Source of the DNA: Rhodococcus zopfii NBRC 100606 = JCM 9919
GTDB taxonomy: Bacteria; Actinomycetota; Actinomycetes; Mycobacteriales; Mycobacteriaceae
DNA: 64,000 nt
NCBI RefSeq assembly: GCF_001895025.1
Contig: NZ_BCXI01000017.1
Location: forward strand, 62,001 to 126,000
Direction of reading: 5' to 3'
Below the pieces are notes generated by a model. That model did no database searches and was not told the origin of the DNA. It saw only the letters and a program-made list of their open reading frames with translations. The translations under genes were made by a program, and so were the position numbers. The number at the start of each line of letters is the position of its first letter. Within the stretch, counting starts at the first letter, position 1. Below, one piece after another: positions 25,479 to 35,084 of the stretch.

Positions 25479-25898
25479 CTATCTAAATTCATTTATGACG
25501 GCTTTTCCTACATATGTGACAGTTCCAAGAATTGGCGGTAGCCACCATATGGCGATACCGAACATTTCCCCTGCCCCATAGTCCAGCTGACTCCACGGAA
25601 TATTCCAAAAGAAGATAATTACACCGACAATGAATCCAGTCACGAAAGCGGTCCAGGCGGAGCGCCCCAAGATAAAATCCGATGCTACTGTCACTGCAAA
25701 GGCCATCAACAAAGACAAAGCGGTGGCGAGGTACAGCCCATCCGGGAGATACGTCTCGCCTGTTGCATGGTTACGGCCCGTGGGCCTATCGCCAACATTG
25801 ACGAACAGCCACAACAACGCACAGGTGGCCAGACCGAGCAGAAGTAACCCCACCGCACGAGATGCGATATCCCCCGGCCGCGTCTGAGATGTCGTCAT
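25479..25898 (-). CDS. Four-helix membrane protein
   Basis: ATG 25898 has GAGAGGA 6 bases upstream. The 139-residue product has four predicted membrane segments (AVGLLLLGLATCALLWLFV, ATALSLLMAFAVTVASDFIL, AWTAFVTGFIVGVIIFFW and the C-terminal IAIWWLPPILGTVTYVG). No conserved charged residues lie in the membrane. It is relatively A/T-rich compared with neighbours, which hints at separate acquisition. Function unknown; transcribed alone. Confidence 0.75.
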   Translation of the reverse strand: MTTSQTRPGDIASRAVGLLLLGLATCALLWLFVNVGDRPTGRNHATGETYLPDGLYLATALSLLMAFAVTVASDFILGRSAWTAFVTGFIVGVIIFFWNIPWSQLDYGAGEMFGIAIWWLPPILGTVTYVGKAVINEFR

Positions 25899-26360
25899 CG
25901 GGATCCTCTCGTAGATCTGCTCAGGACGCAGGAAGCATAGAGGATTTCACAGGAGCCGGTCTTCTCGCCGCGACATTGCATGGAATGCTGCCGTCGTGCG
26001 CTGTACCCGGCCGAAGCTGACATCTGGCCGCTGACCCCATCGATGTCCAGCTCGCCGGGGCGCTGCATACGGTTCTTACGCATCGGCAGAGCTGACCGGG
26101 GACCGAGCAGCGTCACCGATGGGGTTTCTCCCACGGTCGTTATGAGTGGACTTCCCGACGACGGTGAGCTCGGAGCAGTCCACCTTCGCGCTGGCATCAA
26201 TGTAGAAGGAGCCTGCGAACTGTTCAGCCAGACCACCTCGAAGCACTGGCGCCAGGTCAGATTATCGACCAAACAGATGAAATTTCTCACGAGAGCAGAT
26301 GTTTCCCTTCGTCAGGAAATACGGTCCACTACGAGCAACTCACTAGAAAGGATTTACACA
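25899..26360. other. Intergenic, no supported gene
   Basis: 462 bp between divergent genes. A plus-strand frame is open from 25980 into the next gene, but its first 127 codons show no motif, and the real start at 26361 has its own ribosome site. Promoters for both neighbours should lie here. Confidence 0.4.
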
Positions 26361-26690
26361 ATGAAGACAATGAAGCGGATCCGACAAGGTGTCGCCTCCA
26401 TGGCCCTATGCGCTGCTGTCATAGGGGCTCCGCTAGCGCTGGCTCCCGCTGCGAACGCGGTGACAGGCTGCAACTTCTGGGCAGGAACCGACAACCGAGC
26501 CTACGCACAATGCTCGGGCGGCTCGGGATACGTCCGAGCCGGAGCGCGATGCAAGACTTGGTATGGGGGGCAAGTCACCGCTTACGGTGCTTGGGTGCGA
26601 GCAGGACAAGTCTCCGTCGCCAATTGCGGATGGCCCGGCTTTGTATGGGGGGCTCACGGACCCATCGTCTGGTTCGAGACGAAATCGTAA
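26361..26690 (+). CDS. Small secreted protein
   Basis: ATG 26361 follows AAAGGA at 9 bases; the frame is open further upstream but without a ribosome site. The 109-residue precursor has a standard Sec signal (MKTMKRIRQGVASMALCAAV, ending ANAVTG). The mature part has about 75 residues, with four cysteines and many aromatic and glycine residues (CNFWAGTDNRAYAQCSGGSG, CGWPGFVWGAHGPIVWF). This pattern is seen in short extracellular proteins of actinobacteria, some bactericidal or inhibitory, but I cannot name a function. It lies between the ter region and the broken recombinase copy. Confidence 0.75.
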   Translation: MKTMKRIRQGVASMALCAAVIGAPLALAPAANAVTGCNFWAGTDNRAYAQCSGGSGYVRAGARCKTWYGGQVTAYGAWVRAGQVSVANCGWPGFVWGAHGPIVWFETKS

Positions 26691-26765
26691 GTAGAATCCA
26701 GCGGCGGTAGCGACCGACCAACGGAGCGGAATAGCCGCTTCTGGAGCTCTTAGATTCACGACGGT

Positions 26766-27758
26766 TTATCCAGGCCAGCTGGCGAAGATGCCAAATTGCG
26801 TTCCCGGCACAGTGTCAGCTTGGTTTTCGACCTCGTCGAAGACACTAGCGATGTCGCCCAGTTGCTTCCGGGCGGCGACGCCGCGCTCGTAGTAATCGGG
26901 ATCCAGTGTGACGTCCTGAGTAATCAACTCGTCCCGCCTATCCAGATCCGGCTGTGGTGCTCGGATCGGCAACGGGCGGTGCACAGGCCCTGGGGCCGAT
27001 CAGGTGTGCTCGCACCACGGAGGCGACGGACTGGGAGGTCATGGTGAGCGGCATCAGCGGGGTGTGGCCCCAGCGGTCGATCGGCAACGGCCACGTCTGG
27101 CACCAATCGGGAACATCTGCCGTGACCGGTTCGAACAGATGCTGAGCGAGCAGTCGAGTGTTGGAATGCTCGTCCAGAAAAGACTGGATCTCGGCCCAGT
27201 CCCGGTACACCGCCACCACATCGACACCAGCGACCACACTCGTCAGCTCCACACGGTGGCCGTCACCGGTGCCGACGTGCACCGTGTCGTCGGTGCAGAC
27301 GATGTCCCACGTCGCGGCCGTCTGATCTGGACGAATCCGAGCCCAGCGGTAGCCAGCACCAACAGCAACCGCTCACGGCGACCGAACAGGCCCTGCGGCC
27401 ACGCGGTGATGGGGATCCCCGGTATCCGCGAGGCCACAATGTCGGCAATCTGAGTCAGTCGGTCGCGGCGTGCGGCATCGAGCAGGTGCCGGACGAAGGC
27501 GCTGCGGCCCGGTGGGGGCAGGCCGGGGCGGGTGTGCAGGATGTTGATGACGGTGAGCCGCCGGCGCTGGGCGGCCACAGCGGCGGGGTTGACGCGGACG
27601 GCCTTTGCCGCGGTGAGCGGGTCGGCAGGCAGCACCTCGTAACCAAAGGCGGTGCACCAGTCGATGAACAGCGCCCATGGGTGCCGGTCCCGGGCCGGCA
27701 GTTCTTCGGCGGGGTCCATCGCGGCGGCCGCGGTGTCGCAGAGGTGTTCGCCGGTCAC
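26766..27758 (-). pseudogene. Broken recombinase companion gene (second copy)
   Basis: Three minus-strand frames together rebuild a homologue of the companion protein at 3198-4217. From 27758: PWALFIDWCTAFGYEVLP and QRRRLTVINILHTRPG through LFGRRERLLLVLATAG. After a frameshift near 27280: YRDWAEIQSFLDEHSNTRLL and PIDRWGHTPLMPLTMTSQS. After another near 26980: DPDYYERGVAARKQLGDIAS. The order and sequence match the first copy throughout, but the frameshifts make it non-functional. Confidence 0.85.
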
Positions 27759-28731
27759 AATCTGAGGTTCGTCACGGCGTTGTTGATCAGGGGGCGTGTT
27801 CGCGGGCGTAGACCTTGAGCATCGCGGGAGTGGTGTGTTTGATATGCGGGTAATCCTGTGCGATCTCGATGACTCGGCGAGGATCTCGGGTAGGCCTGGG
27901 TGACGAACCCGGCGCGCGGCGAGTGCCCGCCGAGCCGGGCGACGAGTTCGGGGTCGTAGCCGGCACGCTGAGCGCGGCGGCGGATCGCCTGGTGCACCGC
28001 CCCCGACAACGGCGTGATCGAGAGGTTGCCGTCTTGCGGATCGCCCGCAGCAGCGGTGCGTTCGCGGCGGTGCGCGGGCGGGAGCCGCGGCAGAGGTGCG
28101 CGTCGAACAGCGGGGCGATGCCGAGCAGCCGGATCACCGCGGGCCGGTCGCCGGTGTCGAACGCGGCAACGACCTGCGCCCACGAGTTCGCTGCGGCGCA
28201 GCGCCCCGGCGTACCCGAGCAGCAGGATCGCGGTGTCGCGGCGTTCGAGGACCTCGTCCGCCCACCCGGCGACCTCGGCGCGGGCCTTGGCGACGATGGC
28301 GACGATGTCGGCGGTGAGCAGCGGGGCGCGTGGGGTACGGGAGCGTTCGCCGGCGGTGGCGTAGTCGCGGCGGATGCCGGCCACGGTGGCCCGCACCAGC
28401 TCGTGGCTGGTGGGGAGGGGTAGCCGGCGGTGCGGTGCTGGTGCGCGATCGCCGCCACCCACTTGGCCAGGGTCGACGGCGCGTACGCCCGCCGCCCCTC
28501 GGTGAGGGTGTCGGCGGCGACAGCCAGATACGCGGACCCCGTCGCCGGATGCGCCGGCAACGCGGGGTGGCCTTCGGCGCCGCACCAGCTGGTGAAGCGG
28601 CGCCAGGCGGCGGTGTAGGCGCGGCGGGTGCCGGCGGAACGCGCCGCGGTCACCGACGCCTCGATCCGGGTCCGCACCGGCTCGGCGAGCAGCGGCGCCG
28701 CGGCCGGTGCGGGGGTCAGAAGAGGCCACAT
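27755..28731 (-). pseudogene. Broken tyrosine recombinase (second copy)
   Basis: Homologous to the recombinase at 2025-3191 but inverted. One frame from 28731 carries the core-binding domain (TRRAYTAAWRRFTSWCGAEG). A shift follows near 28410 into ATVAGIRRDYATAGERSRTP and LERRDTAILLLGYAGALRRS. After the catalytic-Arg motif about 45 residues, including the Lys motif region, are deleted. The rest alternates between two frames, with a changed HSPRAGF box and a final VYAREHAP. It cannot make an active enzyme. Together with its broken companion it forms the inverted partner of the intact module. Confidence 0.88.
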
Positions 28732-29305
28732 CCCGGCATTGGGGCGGGTGTCGTCCTGGTCGAGAGTCTCGCCGGGCGCCCTACCGGGGGTGCTCCGACA
28801 GTTCGGCAGCGGAAAACGCGCTGAGGTGCGTTTTCGTGGGAGAGGGTGCGGGAAGGACGATTCTCGTCACCGACCGCGCGCTAACTGTGAGTGACAAACC
28901 CCAGGTCGCCTGGTATGGCCGATTTGGATGTTTTGCGAATTTGTCGAGATGCAGCGAAGATTGACAAGATTGCTCGCCTTGTTTAGCAAGCTCGTAGCAG
29001 CGAGCAACCGACTCTGACCTGGCCTGATTCGCTCCATCAGTCTGTCTCGGCGCCGGATACTTGCTGGATTTACTGCTGATTCCTTCGGGAGTTGGCGGTG
29101 GTCCTTATCCTCGTCTCCACGCAGCCGACGCATCAGACCCTCTGCGTCTCCCACGCCGTGAGCGGAGGTGTGGTCGGCCGCCTCCAACTCTCTCGCAGCC
29201 AACGTTCTTCATCGACGTGTGGCCGTAGACCGGGGTCGGCGAGCAGCTCGGGTGACCCGCCGCACGGTCCGACCGCCGCCCTGCCTGGCATGAAATATTT
29301 GTCTG
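28732..29305. other. Intergenic; contains an 8-bp hairpin
   Basis: 574 bp without a supported gene. GAAAACGC (28812-28819) pairs with GCGTTTTC (28828-28835), a perfect hairpin with an 8-base loop. The region marks the outer edge of the broken recombinase module and the upstream region of the next plus-strand gene. Confidence 0.45.
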
Positions 29306-31147
29306 GTGGCGAACAGGCGAACACGGAGGGCGCGCAGGTTGGGAATCGAGCTGGCTGGGCACCAGCAGACGAACACGGGCTACACCATTCCCATGCCGGA
29401 CCTGACGGGCCTACCTCCGGAGGCCGGACCAGTACTTGACTTGATGCAGCAGAACCAGCCGATGGTCATCGTCGCAGGCACAGTGGGAATCACCGCACTG
29501 AGTGAGGACGAACGTCGAGCACTCCTCGCGGAGATTGACGTGGCGGATGCCCTCGCCCGGGCAGCAGACATCCAGGCGCAGTGGGACGTCGCGTCTACCA
29601 CGCATTGGAACCTCAAGCCGTTGCATCTCGATTTGCTGCTACCCGCTTCGGATGACTGGATGCCAGCCGTGCGCGCGGAAGTCAACAAGGGAAACATCTT
29701 CGCTGCCCCGCAGGTGATGGTCCAGTTCATGCGTGAGCTCTTGGAGGCGGATTCGACGGCGTCAAGGAAGCTGGCCGCCGATGAGTTGGTCCGCTTGCTG
29801 ATCTCTATCGCGACCGAACAGCAGTTGAACGCCGAGTTCAAGTCAGACACGCCAACCCCCGCCGAGTTCAGGGCGCTCGACGAGAAGTACAAGGCGATGA
29901 CCCCCGAGGTCCTGCAGTCTGTATTGCACCAGGCCCTCCACGACCAGAGTGCGGCTGCGCTGTTCAATACGCCGCGCAAGATCGAATGCCTCAAGGCGGA
30001 CGCATTCGACTTCTGGTACTCGCCGTGGGCCGCCAGGGTCCACGATTCTCTCGGGGCGGCTCCCGCAGAGACATTCAAGGATGCAACCGGGATCGCTATC
30101 GACGACTTCCTCCGTGCTGGCGTCGCTGTTGCCAAAGCGATCGGCGCCGGCCAAACGGTGGTCAGTCTCAACGACCTCACCGATGACGAGCGGATGCGCA
30201 GCTACATCGCCGAGAACATGGCGCTAGACCTCTCCGGATACCGCGAGCAACTCGCGGCCGACCGGGCGCGGGGGGACGTCAAGCTGCAGAGGTACACATT
30301 CACCCGGTACCCGTTCCTTGACCTCGGCGACGGTAACCTCCTGATCCTTCGCGCCAACTGGGCAACTGAACGATTCTTCGGTGATCCCGCTCAGCTCGAT
30401 GTCATGGCAGCGTTCACTAGCGAAGGCGACAAGACGAGCGTGAAGCGATTCAACGAAGGGATCAAGTACCAGTTCGAGGACATTGTGGGAGGCACCCTCG
30501 CCCGCATCGCGACGCGAAGCGCAAGGGTCGACGCCCTGGTCGCGGAACCTGAGCTGGAAGCCCAATGGACTGAGAAGAAGGGGCAGAAGCCTTCGGTATG
30601 TGACTGGGTTCTACGCGCCGGACCGGTCGCGATCCTGGTGGACGCGACACACCATCCTCTGAACGCCAAGCTCGCTCAGGGCCTCGGCGACGGGGAGACC
30701 TACGACGCTGACGCGGACAAAATCCTGACCGACGGCAAGTTCAAGCAGTTCGCCTCGGTCATGCGGCTGGTTCGCCGACTCGGTTGGTCCGGCCAGCCGC
30801 AGCCGGACGCGATCTTCATCCCGTTCGTGGTGGTACCGAACTCGGGCACGCCGAGCTCGATGCTGACCGAACTCGACTACGGTCTGCGGGCGCAGCACGT
30901 CTTTGCAGAGTTCCAGGGACGCGTCGCGCGGCCCACGGTCCTGCGGCTTCAAGACCTCCAGCTTCTTGAAGGAATCGGTGACCACCTGCCCGGCGATGTA
31001 GTGACGTTCCTGTACGCGTGGCGCAAATTCCCCATGCCGCTGTCCATGCAAGAGTTTCTCGAAGTGCACGGGCAGCCTCGGCCGGTCTCAAAGCACATCC
31101 TCAGAATTGCAGCGGCCCTCGATCGCCGGCTCGGCGAGAACAGCTAG
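29306..31147 (+). CDS. Large protein of unknown function
   Basis: An open frame of 613 codons with strong actinobacterial codon use. The start is unsure: GTG 29306 is the longest choice, ATG 29393 (MPDLTGLPPEAGPVL) is the other; neither has a good ribosome site. The protein is soluble and mostly helical in its first 300 residues (LLAEIDVADALARAADIQAQ). The C-terminal third alternates strands and helices, with SVCDWVLRAGPVAILVDATHH. That arrangement recalls the core of PD-(D/E)XK nucleases, but the lysine is missing, so this is only a suggestion. There is no signal peptide or ATP-binding motif. It stands alone next to mobile-element debris, as many defence genes do. Confidence 0.7.
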   Translation: MANRRTRRARRLGIELAGHQQTNTGYTIPMPDLTGLPPEAGPVLDLMQQNQPMVIVAGTVGITALSEDERRALLAEIDVADALARAADIQAQWDVASTTHWNLKPLHLDLLLPASDDWMPAVRAEVNKGNIFAAPQVMVQFMRELLEADSTASRKLAADELVRLLISIATEQQLNAEFKSDTPTPAEFRALDEKYKAMTPEVLQSVLHQALHDQSAAALFNTPRKIECLKADAFDFWYSPWAARVHDSLGAAPAETFKDATGIAIDDFLRAGVAVAKAIGAGQTVVSLNDLTDDERMRSYIAENMALDLSGYREQLAADRARGDVKLQRYTFTRYPFLDLGDGNLLILRANWATERFFGDPAQLDVMAAFTSEGDKTSVKRFNEGIKYQFEDIVGGTLARIATRSARVDALVAEPELEAQWTEKKGQKPSVCDWVLRAGPVAILVDATHHPLNAKLAQGLGDGETYDADADKILTDGKFKQFASVMRLVRRLGWSGQPQPDAIFIPFVVVPNSGTPSSMLTELDYGLRAQHVFAEFQGRVARPTVLRLQDLQLLEGIGDHLPGDVVTFLYAWRKFPMPLSMQEFLEVHGQPRPVSKHILRIAAALDRRLGENS

Positions 31148-31545
31148 GAGCTCCCCATCGACCTTCGGCCAGCCAGTCGAAACGTGCGGAGATACAGCGT
31201 CGGAGGGATCAGCATACGGTGACGCGCCTATATTGACGGGCGCGGCCAACATGCCCGAGATCTGTCAAAGTGCGATGGCATGTCTTGTCAGTTTTCACTG
31301 CAACTCGACAGTATTTTCCATGGACGTGGAAGAAGGCGGCGACGTGCAGCAGAGGCCGCATAGGTGGGATTACCCACACACGATCGGGTGGGAACGGTGG
31401 TGATCGACACCGTTGGCGAGGAAGTACGTGGCCGCCAACTACGCGCCAAACCGGCTCCGCCCCCAGGGCGTACCTCGCGTCTATGACAAGGTCAAGCTAA
31501 GCGGAGTCGTCAACGTGTGACCGAGTGCGTCCAGCGGAGAACGGG
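31148..31545. other. Intergenic, no gene seen
   Basis: 398 bp between the large unknown gene and the truncated gene at 31546. No frame has a start signal or motif. Confidence 0.35.
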
Positions 31546-31855
31546 GTGAGGATGGACGGCGAGCCAACCAAGTACGAGTCGGACCGCGGACAGGTAGAGG
31601 TGCGTCACGACGGTAGGGTTTTAGTGCTCATGTGGTTCGACAACGCAAGCACGTCGAGCAAGGGCGACTTGCGCGGTACCGAGATGGTTCGGTTCGATCC
31701 GGATGCACGTCTACTGCGAATCTTTCCAAAAATTGGCTCCAGCACAGGCTTAGATGAGCAGTTCGAGCAGGTCCGGGAACTGCAGATCGATACCGCAGTC
31801 TGGGGGTGGAATCCCCCCGCGACCATAGCCGAGAACGACAGAGGAGACTTGGAGC
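31546..31855 (+). pseudogene. N-terminal part of a gene cut by an IS21 element
   Basis: GTG 31546 has GGAG 7 bases upstream; an ATG follows two codons later. About 103 codons read as a normal soluble protein (GQVEVRHDGRVLVLMWFDNA, GTEMVRFDPDARLLRIFP). The frame then runs into the antisense or out-of-frame part of the istB remnant at about 31850. The native C-terminus is therefore lost. No family is recognised. Confidence 0.55.
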
Positions 31856-32317
31856 TCGTCGGCTTACCTCTACGGGCCCGTTGGCGTCGGCAAAACCCAT
31901 GTGGCACAAGCGCTTGGCCATCATGTCGCCCGCCGTGGTGGGGACGTGCGGTTCGTCAAGTGCTCCCGCATGCTTGCCGATCTCGCCGGTGGCCATGCAG
32001 ACCGCACGATCGGTCAGCGGATGCGCGAATACACCCGGCCGCTGGTGTTGATCATCGATGATTTCGCGATGCGTGAGCACACCACCACCCAGTCCGACGA
32101 CCTCTACGATCTGGTCTCGGACCGGGCGATCGCCGGCAAACCGCTGATTCTGACGAGCAACCGCGCCCCGAAGGACTGGTATCCACTGTTCCCGAACCCG
32201 GTCGTCGCCGAGTCCCTCCTCGACCGGCTCATCAACACCAGCCATCAAACCCTGATGGACGGACCGTCCTACCGACCCCGAAAACGACCCGGCAACCGGG
32301 CCGCCAACGCAACCTGA
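31850..32317 (+). pseudogene. istB: Truncated IS21-family IstB ATPase
   Basis: The frame begins inside the Walker A region (YLYGPVGVGKTHVAQALG) and continues through FVKCSRMLADLAGG, the Walker B segment PLVLIIDDFAMREHT and ILTSNRAPKDWYPLF to the stop at 32317. That is the C-terminal two thirds of IstB, the helper ATPase of IS21 transposition; istA and the N-terminus of istB are missing. The right end of the element follows at 32366-32412. The remnant cannot transpose alone. Confidence 0.88.
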
Positions 32318-32365
32318 TCCGCATGCCCGCCGCTCGGGTTACCCTCGACTCAGCACGCCCGAGCA

Positions 32366-32412
32366 TGGGGAATTACGTGAAGGAGACCCCTGGGGAATTG
32401 CGTGACGGTCGA
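32366..32412. repeat. IS21 right-end repeats
   Basis: TGGGGAATTACGTGA (32366-32380) and TGGGGAATTGCGTGA (32391-32405) are direct repeats 25 bp apart, followed by CGGTCGACA. Multiple end repeats are a hallmark of IS21-type elements, and the element probably ends near 32412-32415. Confidence 0.7.
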
Positions 32413-32645
32413 CACCGGGGTCGATAGATCGTGGTTGCCCAATGGACCGCCTGCCCGAGCTGCGCGTCGTCGATCTCGAAGACGGCATCGACATCTGGCG
32501 GCAGGGGATCGCACGGGCAGTACCCGTTGGCTGGACCGGCATACGTCGAGAGCACAGCGCCGCCCTGGACGACGAACACATCCGGGTAGATCTCGCAGGC
32601 CAAGCCTCGTCTATTGGTGAGGTGCGTGGCCTTGACCTCGTACAT
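32373..32645 (-). CDS. Small protein, C-terminus replaced by IS21 sequence
   Basis: ATG 32645 follows GGAAGGA at 6 bases. The 90-residue product starts MYEVKATHLTNRRGLACEIY and continues with FVVQGGAVLSTYAGPANGYC and FEIDDAQLGQAVHWAT. The last dozen residues (CRPSRNSPGVSFT) are encoded by the IS21 end repeats, so the native tail was lost when the element inserted at about 32412. No known domain is recognised. Whether the protein still works is unclear. Confidence 0.55.
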   Translation of the reverse strand: MYEVKATHLTNRRGLACEIYPDVFVVQGGAVLSTYAGPANGYCPCDPLPPDVDAVFEIDDAQLGQAVHWATTIYRPRCRPSRNSPGVSFT

Positions 32646-33106
32646 GTGCGTTCCTTCCGGTGAGCGCCGCGGGTTGCCCGGTGACCGTGTCTTCCGGACC
32701 CTAACCGTTGTGCGGGCCTTGGCTCCGCAACAACACATCCCAGTTGTCGGGCCGCGAAAGCCCGAACGCGGTTCGGTAACCGAACCGGTAATGACCGTGA
32801 GCCGAGATAGAGTCCGCTTGCCGATGACTCTCCGTCCGTGTCCGTCTCGGCTGGCGGGACGCACTCTGGGGACTGGTTGTCCCTGATCTCGTGCGATGCG
32901 CAATCGAATGCGGGGCAGGCGCAGGCATTTCCTGAGGACATCAGCCCGCACCGCGTCCCAACCCCAGTCCGGCCCGCTCATCTTTGTCGGCGAGATCGAC
33001 CCGGACACGCCGATCGCTGATTGGCCTGGAAGCGGTGACGCCCTGGTGGATCGCATGACATCGGGGCGTGCCGCTGTGTCGGCATCCATTGTCTGCTGTC
33101 GCGGCG
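32646..33106. other. Intergenic, no supported gene
   Basis: 461 bp between two minus-strand genes. Long minus-strand frames cross it, but they lack start signals and coherent motifs. Confidence 0.35.
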
Positions 33107-34243
33107 CTACTCGTAGAACGCGCTGCCGCCACGCCACTCGTTGTCGTCGTCGGTGGGGCTGCCGAGAAACTCCTCCGGGTCCTGGCCGTAGGACGCCGTG
33201 CCCCACTCCAGGCGGGAGCGATGAGAAAAGCGCGGATCGTCGAGGCGCGCCGGGCTCCCGTAGGGGGTGCGGGTCGTCCACCGCCCGGGCTGGACGTCCC
33301 GGTCGGTGGCCCGAGTCGTGTTGCGCGAGTTCCGTCGGCTCTTGGTCCGCTTCCGCTTCGTCTTCTCGCCGAAACCACTCAGCGGAGGCAGCGGAAGTTT
33401 CCGTCGTTCGTGGTCGGGTATCGAGCCCAGGACTGCCCGCAACATGCTCGCCAAGCCTTCCCCGCATGCCCGGCAGGGAGTCAACCGGCTGTAGTGGGCT
33501 TCCTCAGCCGTGCACCAGTAGTGGATCGGTTTCGACGAACGGCAATTGGGAAGCGTGTGGACGCGGCCGGCACCGGTCTCGACGAACACCCGCCGGGTGA
33601 GAAGGTGCGCGGCAGCGCGCCGTCGAGAGGTGGTCGGACCGTCACCGGAGCGCACAGGACCGCCGGGCTGCCGCGGTGCCTGGCGCGTTCGAGCCTGCCC
33701 CGAGGTCCGCGCTACGGGAGCGGCGGAGCGGCTGCTCGAAGACGACGTCGAGTTCCTGCCACCGCGCCGTGGCCCGGTTGCTGCGTCGTTCGCAGAGACT
33801 GTTCCGGGCGCGGGGGTCGCCGCCGATGCCGCCGCGGGGGTCCGCGGCGTGACGGTCGTGGCAGATCCGGCCGGCGGCGGGCAGATTCGCTCGGGCGAGC
33901 CGGTGATGGCATCGGCGAGAGCATGGTCGAATCGGCTGTGATAGCCGTGTCCGAACTCGTTGTAGCTGTCACCGAGGTTGTGGAACGCCTGCGCGATGGC
34001 GACGCATTCGGCCCGGCTGTCGCGGGTGGCGATATGCGAGGCGAACAGTTCGGGCACCCGCGCTCCGCTGTCGGTGTCCATCGGATAGATGCGCAACTCC
34101 CAACGCCCACTGGCGGCATGTTTGACCGCATACCGGTAGCTGACGGTGTCGGCGCTGCTCACCCCGGACGACGCGACCTTCGTGGTGAACCTGAGCGAGG
34201 TGGCCGGATCATGCTGTGGAACTGTTCGCTCTCGACGCGCCAT
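33107..34243 (-). CDS. Ada-like zinc-module protein, paralogue of 50000-51139
   Basis: ATG 34243 has GGAAGGA 7 bases upstream, although the frame is open further. The 378-residue product has three parts. The N-terminal domain (YAVKHAASGRWELRIYPMDT, ECVAIAQAFHNLGDSYNEF) is shared with the paralogue. A variable Pro/Ser/Arg linker follows. Then comes a cysteine module, HTLPNCRSSKPIHYWCTAEE ending TPCRACGEG, whose H-x4-C and P-C-x2-C spacing resembles the Ada-type zinc-binding module found on many nucleases. The last 40 residues are highly conserved between the copies (SRLEWGTASYGQDPEEFLGS). Function unknown; nucleic-acid binding is inferred from the basic charge and the zinc module. Confidence 0.7.
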   Translation of the reverse strand: MARRERTVPQHDPATSLRFTTKVASSGVSSADTVSYRYAVKHAASGRWELRIYPMDTDSGARVPELFASHIATRDSRAECVAIAQAFHNLGDSYNEFGHGYHSRFDHALADAITGSPERICPPPAGSATTVTPRTPAAASAATPAPGTVSANDAATGPRRGGRNSTSSSSSRSAAPVARTSGQARTRQAPRQPGGPVRSGDGPTTSRRRAAAHLLTRRVFVETGAGRVHTLPNCRSSKPIHYWCTAEEAHYSRLTPCRACGEGLASMLRAVLGSIPDHERRKLPLPPLSGFGEKTKRKRTKSRRNSRNTTRATDRDVQPGRWTTRTPYGSPARLDDPRFSHRSRLEWGTASYGQDPEEFLGSPTDDDNEWRGGSAFYE

Positions 34244-34316
34244 CGGTAGTCCTTCCTGGACTGTCGGGAGGGCGGCCCACCTCGGCCACCGATCCCGGCT
34301 ACTGGAGAGAACTTCT

Positions 34317-34446
34317 TCATTCAAGCACCGCGAGTGTGTCGTAGACCACTGACGAAACCGGGATTCCCCTGCCGGTGCCGACGCCGACAATGTGGTCGTG
34401 CAGCGAGATGGGGCGGGGACTCCGCGTCCAGTCGCGACCGGCCGAT
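34317..34446 (-). pseudogene. Possible C-terminal remnant of a ketopantoate reductase-like gene
   Basis: The last codons of a minus-strand frame read ISLHDHIVGVGTGRGIPVSS, which resembles the C-terminal helix of 2-dehydropantoate 2-reductases (the GxxxGIPxP region). No N-terminal part is present. The match is short, so confidence is low. Confidence 0.25.
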
Positions 34447-34938
34447 CTATTCGTAGGTGTGCCCGGTCCGGCTGGGTGATTCGTTGCCGTAGAGGACGCT
34501 GACGATCGCTCTGGCCAGCTCGACCCATGCCTGCGGTTCGTGCAAAGCTTCTTCTGGGTCCTCGTCGTCGTCGCCCGGCGCGCCACCGGGAATGTGCGCC
34601 CACCCATCGATGCCGACTTCGGGCCAGGTGTAGGCCAGGAGCAGATCGGTTCCGTTGCGCCAGCAGGCCCAGCCGTAGGCGGGGGCGCTCGAGCCGGCAG
34701 AGAGGTCACCTTCGTGTTCGGAAATGTCTTGGGACCAGGTGACCCATGAACCGCCGTCCCAGGCGAAGGTGATGTCCTGTGCGCAGAAGCCGTCACCGGT
34801 GTCGAACATGAAGGTGAACCTGAGCTCACCCGACGCGATTTCGTCCGGGAGACCGAGTGTGGCAAAGCGTTCGTCGCCCGCGTCGGCGATGGCTTCCTCG
34901 AGTGCAACCGTGCGCCCACTGGCGGCTCTTTTCGGCAT
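34447..34938 (-). CDS. Acidic soluble protein of unknown function
   Basis: ATG 34938 follows GGAGG at 5 bases. The 163-residue product is acidic and rich in aromatics (GELRFTFMFDTGDGFCAQDI, WDGGSWVTWSQDISEHEGDL), with a C-terminal helix (EPQAWVELARAIVSVLYGN). Several conserved-looking tryptophans suggest a compact beta domain. There is no signal peptide. It is on the same strand as the zinc-module gene downstream, 203 bases away. Not recognised. Confidence 0.7.
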   Translation of the reverse strand: MPKRAASGRTVALEEAIADAGDERFATLGLPDEIASGELRFTFMFDTGDGFCAQDITFAWDGGSWVTWSQDISEHEGDLSAGSSAPAYGWACWRNGTDLLLAYTWPEVGIDGWAHIPGGAPGDDDEDPEEALHEPQAWVELARAIVSVLYGNESPSRTGHTYE

Positions 34939-35084
34939 CTCGACCTCCGGGCGTGTGGATCCTTCGGCCCAAGGTATCGATGACTGTGGTATGTCGCTGC
35001 CGAAACCCGCTTTCCGGACCAGATCAGGCCCGTGACTCCACCCTCCCCGTTCCGAATCTCGGGGCTGCACGGGCAGGCGTTTCA

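Noticed and set aside
32373-33467. 364-codon minus-strand frame
   Set aside because: Only the last 90 codons, starting at the ATG with a ribosome site at 32645, look genuine. The rest overlaps the zinc-module gene in another frame.
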